A DNA stretch of 64,000 bases, from the NCBI GenBank assembly GCA_002917775.1, contig KZ627153.1, positions 939,774 to 1,003,773 on the forward strand. The letters run 5' to 3'. The DNA comes from Glaciozyma antarctica PI12 (lineage: Eukaryota > Basidiomycota > Microbotryomycetes > Kriegeriales > Camptobasidiaceae). The translations under genes were made by a program, and so were the position numbers. The notes below the pieces were generated by a model, which ran no database searches, had not been told where the DNA came from, and saw only the letters and a program-made list of their open reading frames with translations. Below, piece by piece: positions 13,591-24,929 of the stretch; position 1 is the stretch's first letter; every line of letters begins with the position of its first letter.

Positions 13591-14911
13591 CAAACGACGA
13601 CGACGACGAAGACTAGAACGAGATCGCCACGCCCAGCTAGCAGCACCAACCGATAACCGAGTAACCAGAAACTCAGCAGCTCACAAGCCCACTCCTCCCC
13701 TCTTCAAGCCAGCCTCCATCAAGCCCAACCCCACCCCCGTCGTACCCCTCCTCTCCACTCTCCCCATCTCAGCACCCCAGTGCGAAAAAGCTCTTACCGC
13801 CCTCCTTGCGCACGTCGCCAAGGTCCAACTCGAACGAGAGGAGAAGGACCTCTTGGGAGAACAGGAGGAGAAGGTCTTCCTCGTTATTGGTATGAACAGG
13901 GCTGCGAAGCGTGAGGTTCACATGCCCGTTCGTCTGTACGTACCTCCTCTCCTTACCCTCACACGCAAGCTAACGACGACGCGCAGCCCCCTCCCTCATC
14001 CCGTCCTAGACCCCCGCGCTTCCCCCGTCACTCTCTTCGTCAAAGACCCTCAGCGAACGTACAAGGACCTCCTCGAGTCCTCCCACATCTCTTTCGTCAA
14101 CCGTGTCGTCGGACTCGAGAAGCTTAGGACGAAGCACAAGACTTTCGAGGCGAAGCGCGCGCTCCTTAAGGAGGCTGAGCTGTTCCTCGTGGACGATCGC
14201 GTCGTCTCTGAGGTCGGCAAGGGGTTGGGAAAGATGTGGCGCGAGGCTAAGAAGTGCGTTTTATCCTCGTCTTGGTTTGAGGAAGAGGAGCTGACGAACG
14301 ACGCAGGCAACCCATCCCCGTCTCCCTCGCTCGCAAGGAGCTCAAAGCCGAGCTCGAGCGCGCCATCTCCTCCACCTACCTCCAAATCAACACCGGTACC
14401 TCCCTGTACGTCCCCTCCCTCCTCCCTCCTTCTCCGTCCTTCTTGTTCGCGAACTAACGTCCGCCCCACACGCAGCACCATCAAATTCGGCACCACCACT
14501 CTGCACACCCCCGCAGAGCTCCTCGCCAACCTCCTCGCTCTCATCCCTCAACTCGCCATCCGCCTTCCGTACGGCTGGTCGAACCTCCTTTCTCTCCACC
14601 TAAAGACTTCCACCTCTATCGCTCTCCCCATCTACTCCGCTTCTCTCGACTCCCTCTTCGCTGGACCTAGTGAGGAGGAGTTGAAGGCGGTGGAGAAGAG
14701 GAAGGAGGAGAAGGAGGTGGAGAGGAAGGAGAAGGAGGTGCAGGTGGCTGAGAAGGAGAAGAGGAGAGTCGAGAGGAGTGCGACGAGGGAGGGGAAGGGG
14801 AGGGAGGAGAAGAAGGAGAGGAAGAGGAAGAGCGTTGAGGAGGTTGTTGAGGCGGTCGAGGTGGTGGAGGAGGAGAAGAAGGTCAAGAAGGTTAAGAAGA
14901 ACAAGGCGTAG
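13590..14911 (+). CDS. Ribosomal L1-domain nucleolar protein (Utp30/RSL1D1-like)
   Basis: The protein has an L1p fold without the mitochondrial or cytosolic r-protein hallmarks, plus a very basic Lys/Glu coiled tail, as in nucleolar ribosome-biogenesis factors of the RSL1D1/Utp30/Cic1 group. Visible blocks are PISAPQCEKALTALLAHVAK, KVFLVIGMNR, SPVTLFVKDPQRTYKDLL, VVGLEKLRTKHKTFEAKRAL, AELFLVDDRVV, TIKFGTTTLHTPAELLANLL and the C-terminal KKVKKVKKNKA. Introns sit near 13936, 14254 and 14407. The start is unresolved. The conserved frame is open up to about 13590 but holds no ATG before 13892, and the ATG at 13493 is followed by an in-frame stop. A small upstream exon, or a non-AUG start, is needed. 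Confidence 0.8.
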
Positions 14912-15185
14912 ATGGAGGGAGCGAGGGTCACTTGTAATTCTTTGTCTTTTTGCTATCCGGTCTCTCAATGCGGTCTCCCTTGCTTCTCGTTCACTATTCT
15001 CGTTGTGAGAGAGACGTCACGACCTCGGAGCCGTGGGGAGAGGATCGAGACAAGAATGCGACGAAGTGAGGGCGGGAAGACGACGAGGGCTCGTCTCTCG
15101 GCTTCGAACCCACACAGTGTTCCTGAGGACGACGAGAACCTTGCCTTGCACGAGCTGATGTACCAACAATCTGCCCTCGCACCCC
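14912..15185. other. Convergent 3' region
   Basis: The short gap between the L1-domain gene and the M1 aminopeptidase contains both 3' ends. A GGTTCGAAGCC-like string near 15105 was checked as a tRNA T-arm, but no cloverleaf could be folded around it. Confidence 0.4.
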
Positions 15186-18047
15186 TCAAAGCTCGATCCC
15201 AAGATCCTATAGTCACCAACATCAGCCCTCGCTCCCCCTCTCCTCGAGAAAAGAACACACCTTGGCAATCAACCTCCTCGCAATCGGATGCAAAAAACTC
15301 CTTCCACTCTCCTCAAAAGTCCTCCTCGCCAACGCCTCATTGACCGCGTACAAAGCCCTATAAATCGGTCTGCAATACTTCATCCTGGCGACCCCCATCA
15401 GCCCCCGCACTCAAACAAAAAAAAAAAGGGAGGGGACATACCTCCCAGCAGTCTTTACCCACTCGGCCGCTTCCTCAGCCCAGTGCCCCGCGCCGAGAGC
15501 AAGTTTGTACCACCTCAACTACGTCCCATCAGTCCCCTCCTCCTCCTCCGAGAGAAAACGACTCACGCGAATCTCTGAATTCCCACTCCCCTTGACACCA
15601 TACACCTCGTCCATCCTCTCCAGCACGTCCCTCTCAAACGGATCGAACCCGACCAGCGTCTCGAGGAACAAGCCGAATTGGTTCGCTGAGAATCCCGAGA
15701 TGTCGGATGGGCTGAATTGCGAGGTCGAGGAGCGGGAAGAGTCCCAGCGGGAGGCGAGGGCGTAAGAGGCGGTGGCGAGGGTGGTGTCGTAGATCATCTG
15801 TGTGCGTGGTGTTGGTAGCGCGCGAGGGGATGGAGGGAGGGACGCACGTCGATGGGGAGAGAGAGACCTTCGCCGTGTAGCCATGCCTGGGTGCGATTGA
15901 TCAGCGAACGCTCGAGCGGAGAGAGAGGGGGGAACGCGTACATCCCAATCGACGACTTTGAGCGCGTCAACTTGCTCGGGGAACGAGCTCCAGTAGGAAT
16001 GGAAGTGCGCCAACCAATCCTCCGTCGTTATCGACAGCCCCTTAAACCTCTCCACATACGCCTTCATATACGCTACCACCTCATCAGCCCCCCCTCATCC
16101 AAGGAAGCAAGAAGAAAAAAGGGGAACTCACGAATCCAAGCCTCCAACCCCCCCGACCGTCCGCTCAAGGTACAACAAGAAATTCGCTCCCTTCTCATAC
16201 GGAATCACACTGTACCCATCATCCGGGTCCTCGCCTACTGCATACGGGACTACGAGGCGCTGGAAAGCCGGGTGGGAGGCATGAGAGGCGAGAGCTTCGT
16301 TCATCGATTTCGCGCCGACGATGTAGGAGAAGTCGCGCGCGGCGGGACCGTGTAGCGTGTGAGCGATCAGGCGCTCCGTGTAGGTCGTCCAGCTGTGAGA
16401 GGGTGCGAGGGTCAGTAGAGAGCGAGGTGGGGGAGGGAGAGACGGACCCCTGTGAACGAGGTTAGCTGTGTGGTACGTCGGAGGAAGGAAGGACGAACTT
16501 CGTTGAGCCAGAAATGAGTCCAGGAAGCACAGCCGATGAGGTTGCCGAACCTGAGTTGCGCGCAAGGGGTGAGTGAGCGTCGGGATGATGGGAGGAAGGG
16601 AGGAACCAGCTGTGAGCTGCTTCGTGCGCGATCGTGTCGACTCTGCGAGGGCGTGAGCAAAGTGCAGGGGGAGTTGTGGAGGTGATCTCACTCGGTTCGG
16701 TCGCCGGTGATGAGCGCAGGAGTGAGCTGCGTTCTCGCGGTCAGGGTTGGGAAGAGACTGGAGGGAGAATGAGGAACGCACGAAAGTGAGGTTACTGTTC
16801 TCCATCCCACCGTACGGGAACGAAGCAGGGAGGACGAGGACGTCGTACCTCCCCCAGACGTACGGGCAAGTCAAGCTCTCGGCCGTCTTGACGTACCTGC
16901 GTTCCTCATCAACTCCCCCTCTCCCCATCAAAGAGGGACGAACGCACCTCTCCGTATCCTCCTTGAACTCCCACACCGCTTCCTTCAACTTGCCCGGCTC
17001 GACCCACACTCCCGTCCTCTCTCCAAGCGGCTGCGAACCCTCATCAGCTCTCGCCCTCTCGCTCTCCCCTCACGCACTCACAGCAAAGACGACTTCCCCA
17101 CCGGCAATAGCGATGAGGTAGCTCGAAATAGCGATGGGCTGATCATATACGTACTGAACCGCCACGGAGGTATCGATGACCTGAGAATCATCCAAGGGAG
17201 GCGAGACGCGGAGAGCGGACATGAGGATGGGGAGAGGGGAGATTACGCGCGCAGAGTAGGTGAATTTGACCGCTGGCGTATCCTGGATCGCTGTGATACG
17301 GAGGAGTTAGGATAGCGAGAGGAGAGGGGGAGAACGACGGACGACAGAGGGAACGGCAGTGGATCGCTTGGTTCTGCGTTTCCTGAAATCAGCTGCGCGT
17401 GTAAGGGTGGAGAGAAAGGACGAGCCTGAGAATATAGGAAAGGATGCTTTCCCGACCCGGTCTGGTGCGCTGTGAGCCAGCCAAGAGCGGTGCAATCACT
17501 CGTCGTAGAATAGTGAATCGTGAGGTCGACTTGAGCGCCGACGTCGAGGGGGGAGGGAAGGTGGATCGTCAGCTTGGAGCCCATGACGAAGTGGCGTTCG
17601 GCGAGTTCGTAGTTGAGGTCGGAGGATGAGGAAGGGGAGGTGATTCGAGAGATTGTGAGATAGGAGGTGTCGAGGTTGACGCGGTCCTGTCGTTTGGGCT
17701 GAGTTAGCGAGCGCCGCTGTGAAAGAGAGGAGCAGGAACGCACGACTCCAGCGGTTAGAGCTAAGAGAGAGTGAGTGATTGAACCGCTGATGAGCTGAGC
17801 CTCCCAGTCCACACTCCAGTCAAGGTGGAGGTGCGTCGACGAGATCTCATCGTAGTTGGCCTGGGACGCTGGCTGTTGAAGTGAGATCGTGTTAGTACTG
17901 ACTGAGTCCACGACCGGCGTGTGCTTACGTCGAGTGCTGCTGGCTGTTCGAGGGGAGCACGCGGTGGGGAGACGCCGAGAGGGTCAGCTGTTGAGCAACG
18001 ACTTGGTTCGTTTGAAGTCAGCTCACCTTGATGAGTTCCGTAGTCAT
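15186..18047 (-). CDS. M1 zinc aminopeptidase, leukotriene-A4-hydrolase type
   Basis: This cytosolic metallopeptidase trims peptides, and family members may also hydrolyse epoxides. The N-terminal saddle domain reads SSTHLHLDWSVDWEAQLISG and LTIHYSTTSDCTALGWL. The catalytic domain has the exopeptidase motif PYGGMEN and the zinc site HEAAHSW, followed 18 residues later by the Glu of THFWLNE (HExxH-x18-E intact). The substrate-binding region is SVIPYEKGANFLLYLERTV. The C-terminal helical domain of the LTA4H subfamily follows (YCRPIYRALYAVNEALARRT, HPIARRLIAKDLGIEL, stop). At least a dozen introns are present. The first exon encodes MTTELIK. A 15-nt microexon (PAALD) must be used, because a longer exon there breaks the frame. 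Confidence 0.93.
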
Positions 18048-18392
18048 TCCTGAGCGCAGACAGTCTTGCTCGTTTCCTTGTGAAGAGCGAGAGGTGGTGG
18101 AGAGCGGAGAGACGAGGGCGGAAACGACCAAGCTAATTCAAGGACTACAAAATTCAAATCGAGTAAGTAAATTTGAAGTCTCGAGTTTAAATTGGTTACT
18201 TTCCAAGGTTGACCCTGTTCACTCCCTTCTTCTCCTCTTCCTCCCTCCCACTTCAACCCCGACTTGAACGACTCTCTCATCCTCCCAAACCAACAGACAC
18301 AGCCACTCCTTCTTCAGCACCAACTCAGCCCTCGTCAACTCCCGACCCAGGAACCCCCTACCCATGCTCCCCCTCTCGAGGCGTCTTCAACA
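18048..18392. promoter_or_regulatory. Divergent promoter, aminopeptidase/PP2C
   Basis: About 345 bp between divergent genes, with an AT-richer stretch around 18130-18205. No discrete motif was recognized. Confidence 0.4.
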
Positions 18393-20121
18393 ATGTCAGT
18401 CTCGCTCCCGGCGCCTTCCCCACCACAAGTGGCCATCCTAACGCCCCTTCTGAACGCAGGGGACAAACCCTCAGTGAACCCGTCATCGACAAGCACACCG
18501 CTCAGGGCGAGGATGACCGGTTCGTCCCTTTTCCGAACCCACCTTGCTCACCGGAAAGCTCACTCGTCCTCTCGATTGTCCCGCAGGCTCGCATGGGGAG
18601 TCAGTGAGATGCAGGGATGGCGATTGAGTGAGTCTCGGCGAGTAGGGACGAGGAGGAGGAGTACGGGAGCTGACGCATGACACAGCGATGGAGGATGCGC
18701 ACGCTCACGTCCTCTCACTTGGGGAGCCAACGCCAAAGGGGAAGACGTCCTTCTTTGCAGTCTACGATGGACACGGAGGTACGCACGCGTCCCTTGTTAG
18801 CAGCTACGACCACACGCCCCTTCTCCCCAGCATCTTCCCTCCCCCATCCCTCCCGCATCCCGCCCTCCCCCGATCTCGCGAACGATGCCCTGACGATGCT
18901 CCTGGTTTTTTTTTTCCTCATTCGCGTGGTGCAGGCTCAACGGTAGCTCGCTTTGCGGGAGACACGGTTCATCAGCGTCTCGCGGCACACGACCTCTTCA
19001 AGGAGCGGGACCACGTTGCGGGACTCAAGCGGGCTTTCCTCGCTACGGACGAGGACCTACGAGCGAGTGCGTCCTTTCTTCCCCCTTCCCACCCTACGGA
19101 TCTCGTGGATCAATCTCTAACGACCTCGTTCTGGCAGACCCCGAATTCCGAGGTGACCCATCAGGCTGCACGGCCGTCGCAGCTGTCATCACGGAGGATG
19201 GCCAGATCATCTGCGTGCGTCTCCTTTTCACAGACGCGGAGGAGAGGGCCAAGCTAACGAGGATGGAAGGAACGCAGGCCAACGCAGGAGACTCGCGCGC
19301 AGTCATGAGCGTCGGAGGAGAAGCCAAGCCCCTCTCGTTCGACCACAAGCCTACCAACACGGATGAGAACGCTCGTATCGTCGCCGGAGGAGGATTCGTC
19401 GAGTTCGGTCGCGTCAACGGTTCGTTCTACCTTGCGAGTCGAGTGGGAAGGGAGGAAGCTGATGCGACGACGTAGGCAACTTGGCCCTCTCTCGCGCGTT
19501 GGGAGATTTCGAGTTCAAGCAGAACGCCAACCTCGATGCCGAGCACCAGGTCGTCACTGCCGACCCCGACATCACGATCCACGACGCTACGCCCGAGGAT
19601 GAGTTCCTCGTCATCGCCTGCGACGGTTCGTCCTTTTGTTCTCCCTTCACGAGCGCACGTACTAATGCGGTGATACGAAAGGCATCTGGGACGTCCTCAC
19701 CTCTCAGCAAGTGATCGACTACGTCCGCCTCTCCATCTCGCGCCAACTTCCTCTCCCCTCCATCTGCGAATCCCTCATGGACAAATGTCTCGCTCCAGAC
19801 TCTGACTGGGGAGGCGTAGGATGCGACAACATGACTGTCCTCATCGTCGCTCTCCTGCACGGTCGCACGAAGGAGGAATGGTTCGAGTGGGTCAAGAGCC
19901 GCGTCGATAGTGGGGAGGGATACGTTACGCCCAAGGAAGAGGTGGACCCGTTTGCTCAAGGGCCGAGAGGAGGAGCAGTCACGAGTCATGGGAGGGCTAG
20001 GGAGGGGGAGGAGAGTAGTGAGGAGGAGGAAGGGGAGGGGAGGGTCGATTTGCCGGCGATTCAGGAGGCGTTGAGGAAGCAGGGGTACGGGATCAAGGTC
20101 GTTGATAAGGATGAGGAGTAG
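18393..20121 (+). CDS. PTC2: PP2C-type Ser/Thr phosphatase (Ptc2/Ptc3-like)
   Basis: This Mg/Mn-dependent phosphatase acts on stress MAP kinases and the DNA-damage checkpoint in fungi. Splicing gives [20 protein letters not shown], then [96 protein letters not shown] and [17 protein letters not shown]. All metal-binding Asp positions (MED, DGHGG, DGIWD, DN) are present. The acidic C-tail ends [13 protein letters not shown]. The start codon is split: exon 1 ends in AT at 18393-18394, the intron is 18395-18459 (gtcagt...cag), and G follows. This restores the family's MGQTLSEP N-terminus. Unspliced RNA has an ATG at the same place but a wrong frame. Confidence 0.94.
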
Positions 20122-20530
20122 GGACGTTTTATGTGACTGTGTTATACCCTCCGTTTTCCTGCGTCTCGAGATGATGTGGCGTCGTAAACGCTTTGCGGTG
20201 GGAACTGAGGGCGGTTCGCAAGGTGGGCTCTCGGAAGCTTGATGTGCTGCTTCTCCAGCGAGTAGCTTCTACTTCCAAGCGTTGCTGTTTTCGATAAGCG
20301 TTCACCGCGGTACGCTGCGAGAAAGGAGGAGCGTTGACTTGCGAGGAAGCTGCGAGGTGAGGAGGTGATCCGAGGACGACGATTCTAGTTCTCGTTGAAC
20401 TCGTTCTTTCGCGTCGCGTGCAGAATACCTTCTCAGCCGTGGAAGCAGAGCCTTTCTACTGTGCTCAACCTGATCCATCCCCCTCTTGAGCGAAAGGGAG
20501 GTCTCGGCCCATCTCGCTACTACCAAACCC
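20122..20530. other. Intergenic region upstream of V-ATPase B
   Basis: About 400 bp holding the PP2C 3' end and the V-ATPase promoter. It may also contain a missing first exon of the V-ATPase gene. ATGs occur at 20151, 20174, 20177 and 20243, but none opens a frame that clearly splices into the next exon. Confidence 0.4.
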
Positions 20531-23225
20531 AGTAGGCGACTCTCTCTCAGGCCAGCTCATCTCCTATCGCTCTCCCCTCCTCCCCCAAGGCTTCCACCCT
20601 CCCCTCCTCTCCCAAGCTGTCTAACTCAGTAGACCCACGAATCTCAGACCGAGAGGTCCACGCGTGAGTACAACTTCCTCCTCAGCCTCCCATCGCCCCT
20701 CGAGCCATCGTCACCGCCTACCTCCTCTCTCCCGCCCCATCAACCCAGCTCGATACCCCCCAGCAGCACCATACCGCTCGTCCAGCGCAGGGTGGATCTC
20801 CAGCTCACCGCGCGGGGAATCAACTCCTGAGAGGGACCACCTTATAGAGCCCCTCGAGCTAGTACTGACGTCCTCTCTCTCCCCTTCCCCTCCCAACGAA
20901 CCGATGACGATTTGACGAGGATAGGATCAACGCCGCGGCGGCTGTGCGTAGGTATGACGTGAACCCGAGGTTGGACTACAGGACTGTTTCGGCTGTCAAT
21001 GGTGAGTGGTCATCCCTGGGCTGGGGTGGGCGTGAGAGCCGAGGAAGGGGAAGAGAGAAGGAGGTGAGAAGGTGGTGGGGAGCTGATGGAGTGCTGGAGG
21101 AGCGGGGAGGAGTTGGGAGGAGGACGCGGTGAGGAGGGACGGGGCGTCATGAGGCGGGCAGGGGGTGTGCTGGGGGAGGGAGGGAGCAAGCACCACTGCT
21201 GCTCCTTAAACTGGTGCTGAAAGCTCTCCTCGACGCCGAACTTGGACAGGAGCCGCTCTCCTCTAGAGCCGATAGCTAACTCCTCTCCCCAGGTCCTCTC
21301 GTCGTGCTCGACAACGTCAAGTTCCCCTCCTACAACGAGATGTTCGTCCTATCGCACCTCCCTATCCACCTCACTGACACCCTACACGCAGCGTCCAACT
21401 CACTCTCCCCGACGGGACCGTTCGCGGAGGCCAAGTGCTCGAAGTCTCTGGCCGCAAGGCGATCGTGCAAGTGTTCGAGGGAACGTCTGGAATCGACGTC
21501 AAGGCGACTCACGTCGAGTTTACGGGGAGCAGCATGAAGTTGCCCGTGTCGGAGGATATGCTGGGACGCATCTTCAACGGGAGTGGGAACCCGATTGACA
21601 AGGGACCCAAGGTGTTTGCGGAGGAGTACCTCGATATCAATGGTGCGTTCGTCTGCTTTGGACTGGTGGTACGGGAGCTGATACGAGGAACGCAGGATCA
21701 CCTATCAACCCCTACTCGCGTATCTACCCCGAGGAGATGATTCAGACTGGAATCTCGACCATCGACACGATGAACTCCATCGCGCGAGGACAGAAGATTC
21801 CCATCTTCTCCGCCGCCGGACTTCCTCACAACGAGGTGCGCCGTTCGCCCCCTCTCTCTCCACGTCCTCGCTGACCTCTTGCCCTCCTTCAGATCGCAGC
21901 CCAGATCTGTCGGCAGGCCGGTCTCGTCAACAAGCAGTCGACGGAACGCAACCCCGAAGCAGCACCGACCAAGGGTATTCACGACGGGCACGAGGACAAC
22001 TTCTCGATCGTGTTTGCTGCGATGGGAGTCAACATGGAGACGGCTCGGTTCTTCCGACAAGATTTCGAGGAGAACGGTTCGCTCGACCGCGTCACTCTCT
22101 TCCTCAACCTCGCCAACGACCCTACGTGCGTTCTTTCCTCCTCTGTGGTGCTTGGATTAAGCTGACGAGGATTGCAGTATCGAACGTATCATCACTCCTC
22201 GTCTCGCGCTCACGACGGCCGAGTACTACGCGTACCAGCTCGAGAAGCACGTCCTCGTCATCCTCACCGACATGTCTTCGTACGCCGACGCTCTTCGCGA
22301 GGTTCGTTCCTCCCTTCCCTCCCGTTTCGACCTCGCTGACGACGCACGCGCGCAGGTTTCTGCGGCCCGAGAGGAGGTGCCTGGACGTCGTGGATACCCC
22401 GGATACATGTACACGGATCTGTCGACGATCTACGAGCGTGCAGGTCGCGTCGAAGGTCGCAACGGTTCTATTACGCAGATCCCAATTCTCACCATGCCCA
22501 ACGATGGTCCGTCCTTCCTCCCTCTCCCGTCCCCACCTCCTCGCCTCCGCAACGCGTACTAACGCGCGCAATCGCAGATATCACGCACCCTATCCCCGAT
22601 CTAACGGGCTACATCACCGAAGGCCAAATCTCCGTCGACCGTCAGCTCCACAACAAGCAGATCTACCCGCCCATCAACGTCCTCCCCTCCCTTTCTCGTC
22701 TCATGAAGAGCGCGATCGGTGAGGGACTGACGAGGAGGGATCATGGAGATGTTTCGAACCAGATGTACTCGATGTACGCGATTGGGAAGGACGCAGCGGC
22801 GATGAAAGCGGTTGTCGGGGAGGAGGCGCTTAGTGCTGAGGAGAAGGTTCGTATTTCCCTCTCTCGTGCGAGTGCGGAGGCTGATCGGGTTGTACGCAGT
22901 TGGCGCTCACGTTCCTAGGCCGATTCGAGCAGGAGTTCGTGAACCAGGGCATCGGGGAGAATCGCTCCATCTTCGACTCGCTCGATCTGGCCTGGTCATT
23001 GCTGAGGACGTTCCCTCGAGAGCAGCTTAACCGGATTCCCAAGAGTGCGTTCTTCGTTTCCTCTTTTCGTGGTGCGGAGGGAGCTGATGTAGAGCAGAGG
23101 TGTTGGATGAGTTTTATTCGAGGAAGGGGGGAAACCGAAGGGGCCGGATGAGGCTTAGGAGGGGGTTCTGCAATGGCGCACGCTTGTTATTCCGGGTTTT
23201 GTTGATTGGTGCGGAGAGTGAGTGA
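20530..23225 (+). CDS. VMA2: Vacuolar H+-ATPase subunit B (V1 sector)
   Basis: This is the non-catalytic nucleotide-binding subunit of the V1 head of the proton pump that acidifies vacuoles. Conserved blocks, in order across about ten exons: [188 protein letters not shown] and VLDEFYSRK. The first two introns (20664-20924 and about 21002-21293) are unusually long for this window. No ATG precedes DPRISD in frame; the codon in the expected place is CTG. The C-terminus after SRKGG reads as a basic tail ending at 23225. A one-base change in the G6 run at 23127 would give a short acidic end instead. Confidence 0.93.
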
Positions 23226-23726
23226 GAGCGAGAGGGTGAGCTTGATGGAGCGAAGGTGAGGGCGAGAAGCGAGGAGCGAGGTTGGCTCGTCGATGAAGAT
23301 GGCAGGCGAAGACGGGAAGACGTCGTGTGAAGGAGGATGGAGAAGCTCGTCGTAGTGTGGTCTTTCTCGCGGTCTCTCCCGGTGCCCAAGTCGAGGACGA
23401 ACGCGGACGGAGGTCGACTACCCTGGCTGGCACGCTGGCTCACTCTCCCTCTCCGCTCGCACGAAGGTAAATAAGCGCCCACAAGGGGACAAAGGTTTAC
23501 ACGTAAACCCAACGAAAAAAGCCGCGCGAATCAATCGGCGTCGACTATGCAAAAAGGAACCAGGGCGGGGGGGGCAGAAACCGAAATCGAAACAAAGGGA
23601 GTGGTGGAGGGGGACTGTCCACGGCGAAACGAAGGGGTATAACGTTGCGGAGGGGAGATTATCGAGCTAGCAATGATCGTGACAACAGTGGGAGAGCGCG
23701 AGAGGGGAGGGAGGGAGGAGGGGAAC
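23226..23726. other. Convergent 3' region
   Basis: About 500 bp between V-ATPase B and the secreted beta-trefoil-like gene. Open frames here are not conserved-looking. The stretch holds both 3' ends, and nothing else is recognized. Confidence 0.4.
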
Positions 23727-24929
23727 TTAGTTCCGGGTGATCCGCCATTGCTGAGCCTTGTTGCCCTTCCGGTAGACGGTCAACGCGGTAGTGAGGACTG
23801 TGGAGAGTGGGTTAGAAGAGGGAGAGAGGAAGAGGGGACGACGTACTGCCACGGCCCTTGACGACTTGGCCGGTGAGAGCGCGAGTGGGCATGTCGATGA
23901 GGTGGTCGGTCCTATCGTCGCAAACGCGTCAGCTTTTCGTCTCTTCAACTCCTTCTTAATCGAAAACACGCACGCCATGATGTAGAACGTCCTAACCGCG
24001 CGAAAAACGGCCCATAATCAGCAGCCGCCCGAACCCACGCGAAAAAAAGCAAGTCGACGCACCCAGACGAGACCTTCTTGACGGCCCTCTTCTCAATCGC
24101 ACGCTTGACGATAGCACGCTTGACAAGGCGGTTTCCTCTCCCGAACGCGGCTTCCTGCTCGGCAATCTTCTTGTTGCGGGTCGCGATGGACTGAGCCTGA
24201 GCGGCGAGGAGAGCGCGGTTCGTCGAGGCGGAGACGGTGCCGGAGGTCTTGGTGATGGGAACGATGATCCACCATCTGGATTCCTGCGTTAGCCGGGGTT
24301 CTGAGAGCGTGGAAGGGAGAGGGCAGGTACGCACTGCTTGGTGGGCTCGAGCGTAGACTTCTTGGCCGTCTTTCCAACGGCGCAGACGTACGAAACAGCA
24401 GCCTATCCCTCCGTTCATCAGCTCCACGCTCCTCCCTCGTCCCCGTACCGTGAACGCACATTGTTGTAGGCGCCTCCCCACGCAGAGGAAAGGCACTTGT
24501 TCTTGGCTCCGTACGAGAGACGGACCCAGGAGTTGCCCGACGGGTGTTGGTGGATCCCAATCGCGGCGCCATTCTTCACTTTGGCTGGGTAGATGTGGTT
24601 ACCGGAAGGCTGTGAGCGCGCCCAAGTCAGTTCCAACGGTCAGCGAGTTGAGAGAGGGGCTTCAAACGGACCTTGTAGACCATCTTGGCGCCGGTCGCGA
24701 CGTTGGTGAGAGTATACGATCCAGGTGCAAAGACGACTGCTGCAGCCTGGGTATCGCCATGGGTTAGATGGGACGCAAGAGGAGGGACGTGACGGGGACT
24801 CACCTGGAGGGATGCGGCCGCCTTTGCGTTCCCGGTGAGGACCTTGAGGGACTGAGCGGCGTGAGCCTGGGGGGCGAAGGCTGCTGCCAACAGCAGGGTG
24901 AGGGGCGTAAAGAGCGTGGAGAGAAGCAT
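23727..24929 (-). CDS. Secreted beta-trefoil (ricin-B-like) protein with tandem Lys-Arg sites
   Basis: A clear signal peptide (MLLSTLFTPLTLLLAAAFAP, cleavage after QAHA) precedes blocks GSYTLTNVATGAKMVYK, GNHIYPAKVKNGAAIGIHQH, WVRLSYGAKNKCLSSAWGG, AVSYVCAVGK, and two QxW-type motifs (KQWWIIVP and QQWRITRN at the very end). This pattern suggests a ricin-type carbohydrate-binding trefoil, though I cannot show binding. Between the motifs is a basic insert, NRLVKRAIVKRAIEKRAVKK, with three KR pairs at regular spacing, like Kex2 processing sites. The last exons read through TDHLIDMPTRALTGQVVKGR. Start 24929 begins the signal peptide. An upstream in-frame ATG exists but would bury it. Confidence 0.75.

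Noticed and set aside
15095-15125. Possible tRNA T-arm (ggttcgaagcc on the - strand)
   Set aside because: No acceptor, D or anticodon stems could be paired around it.
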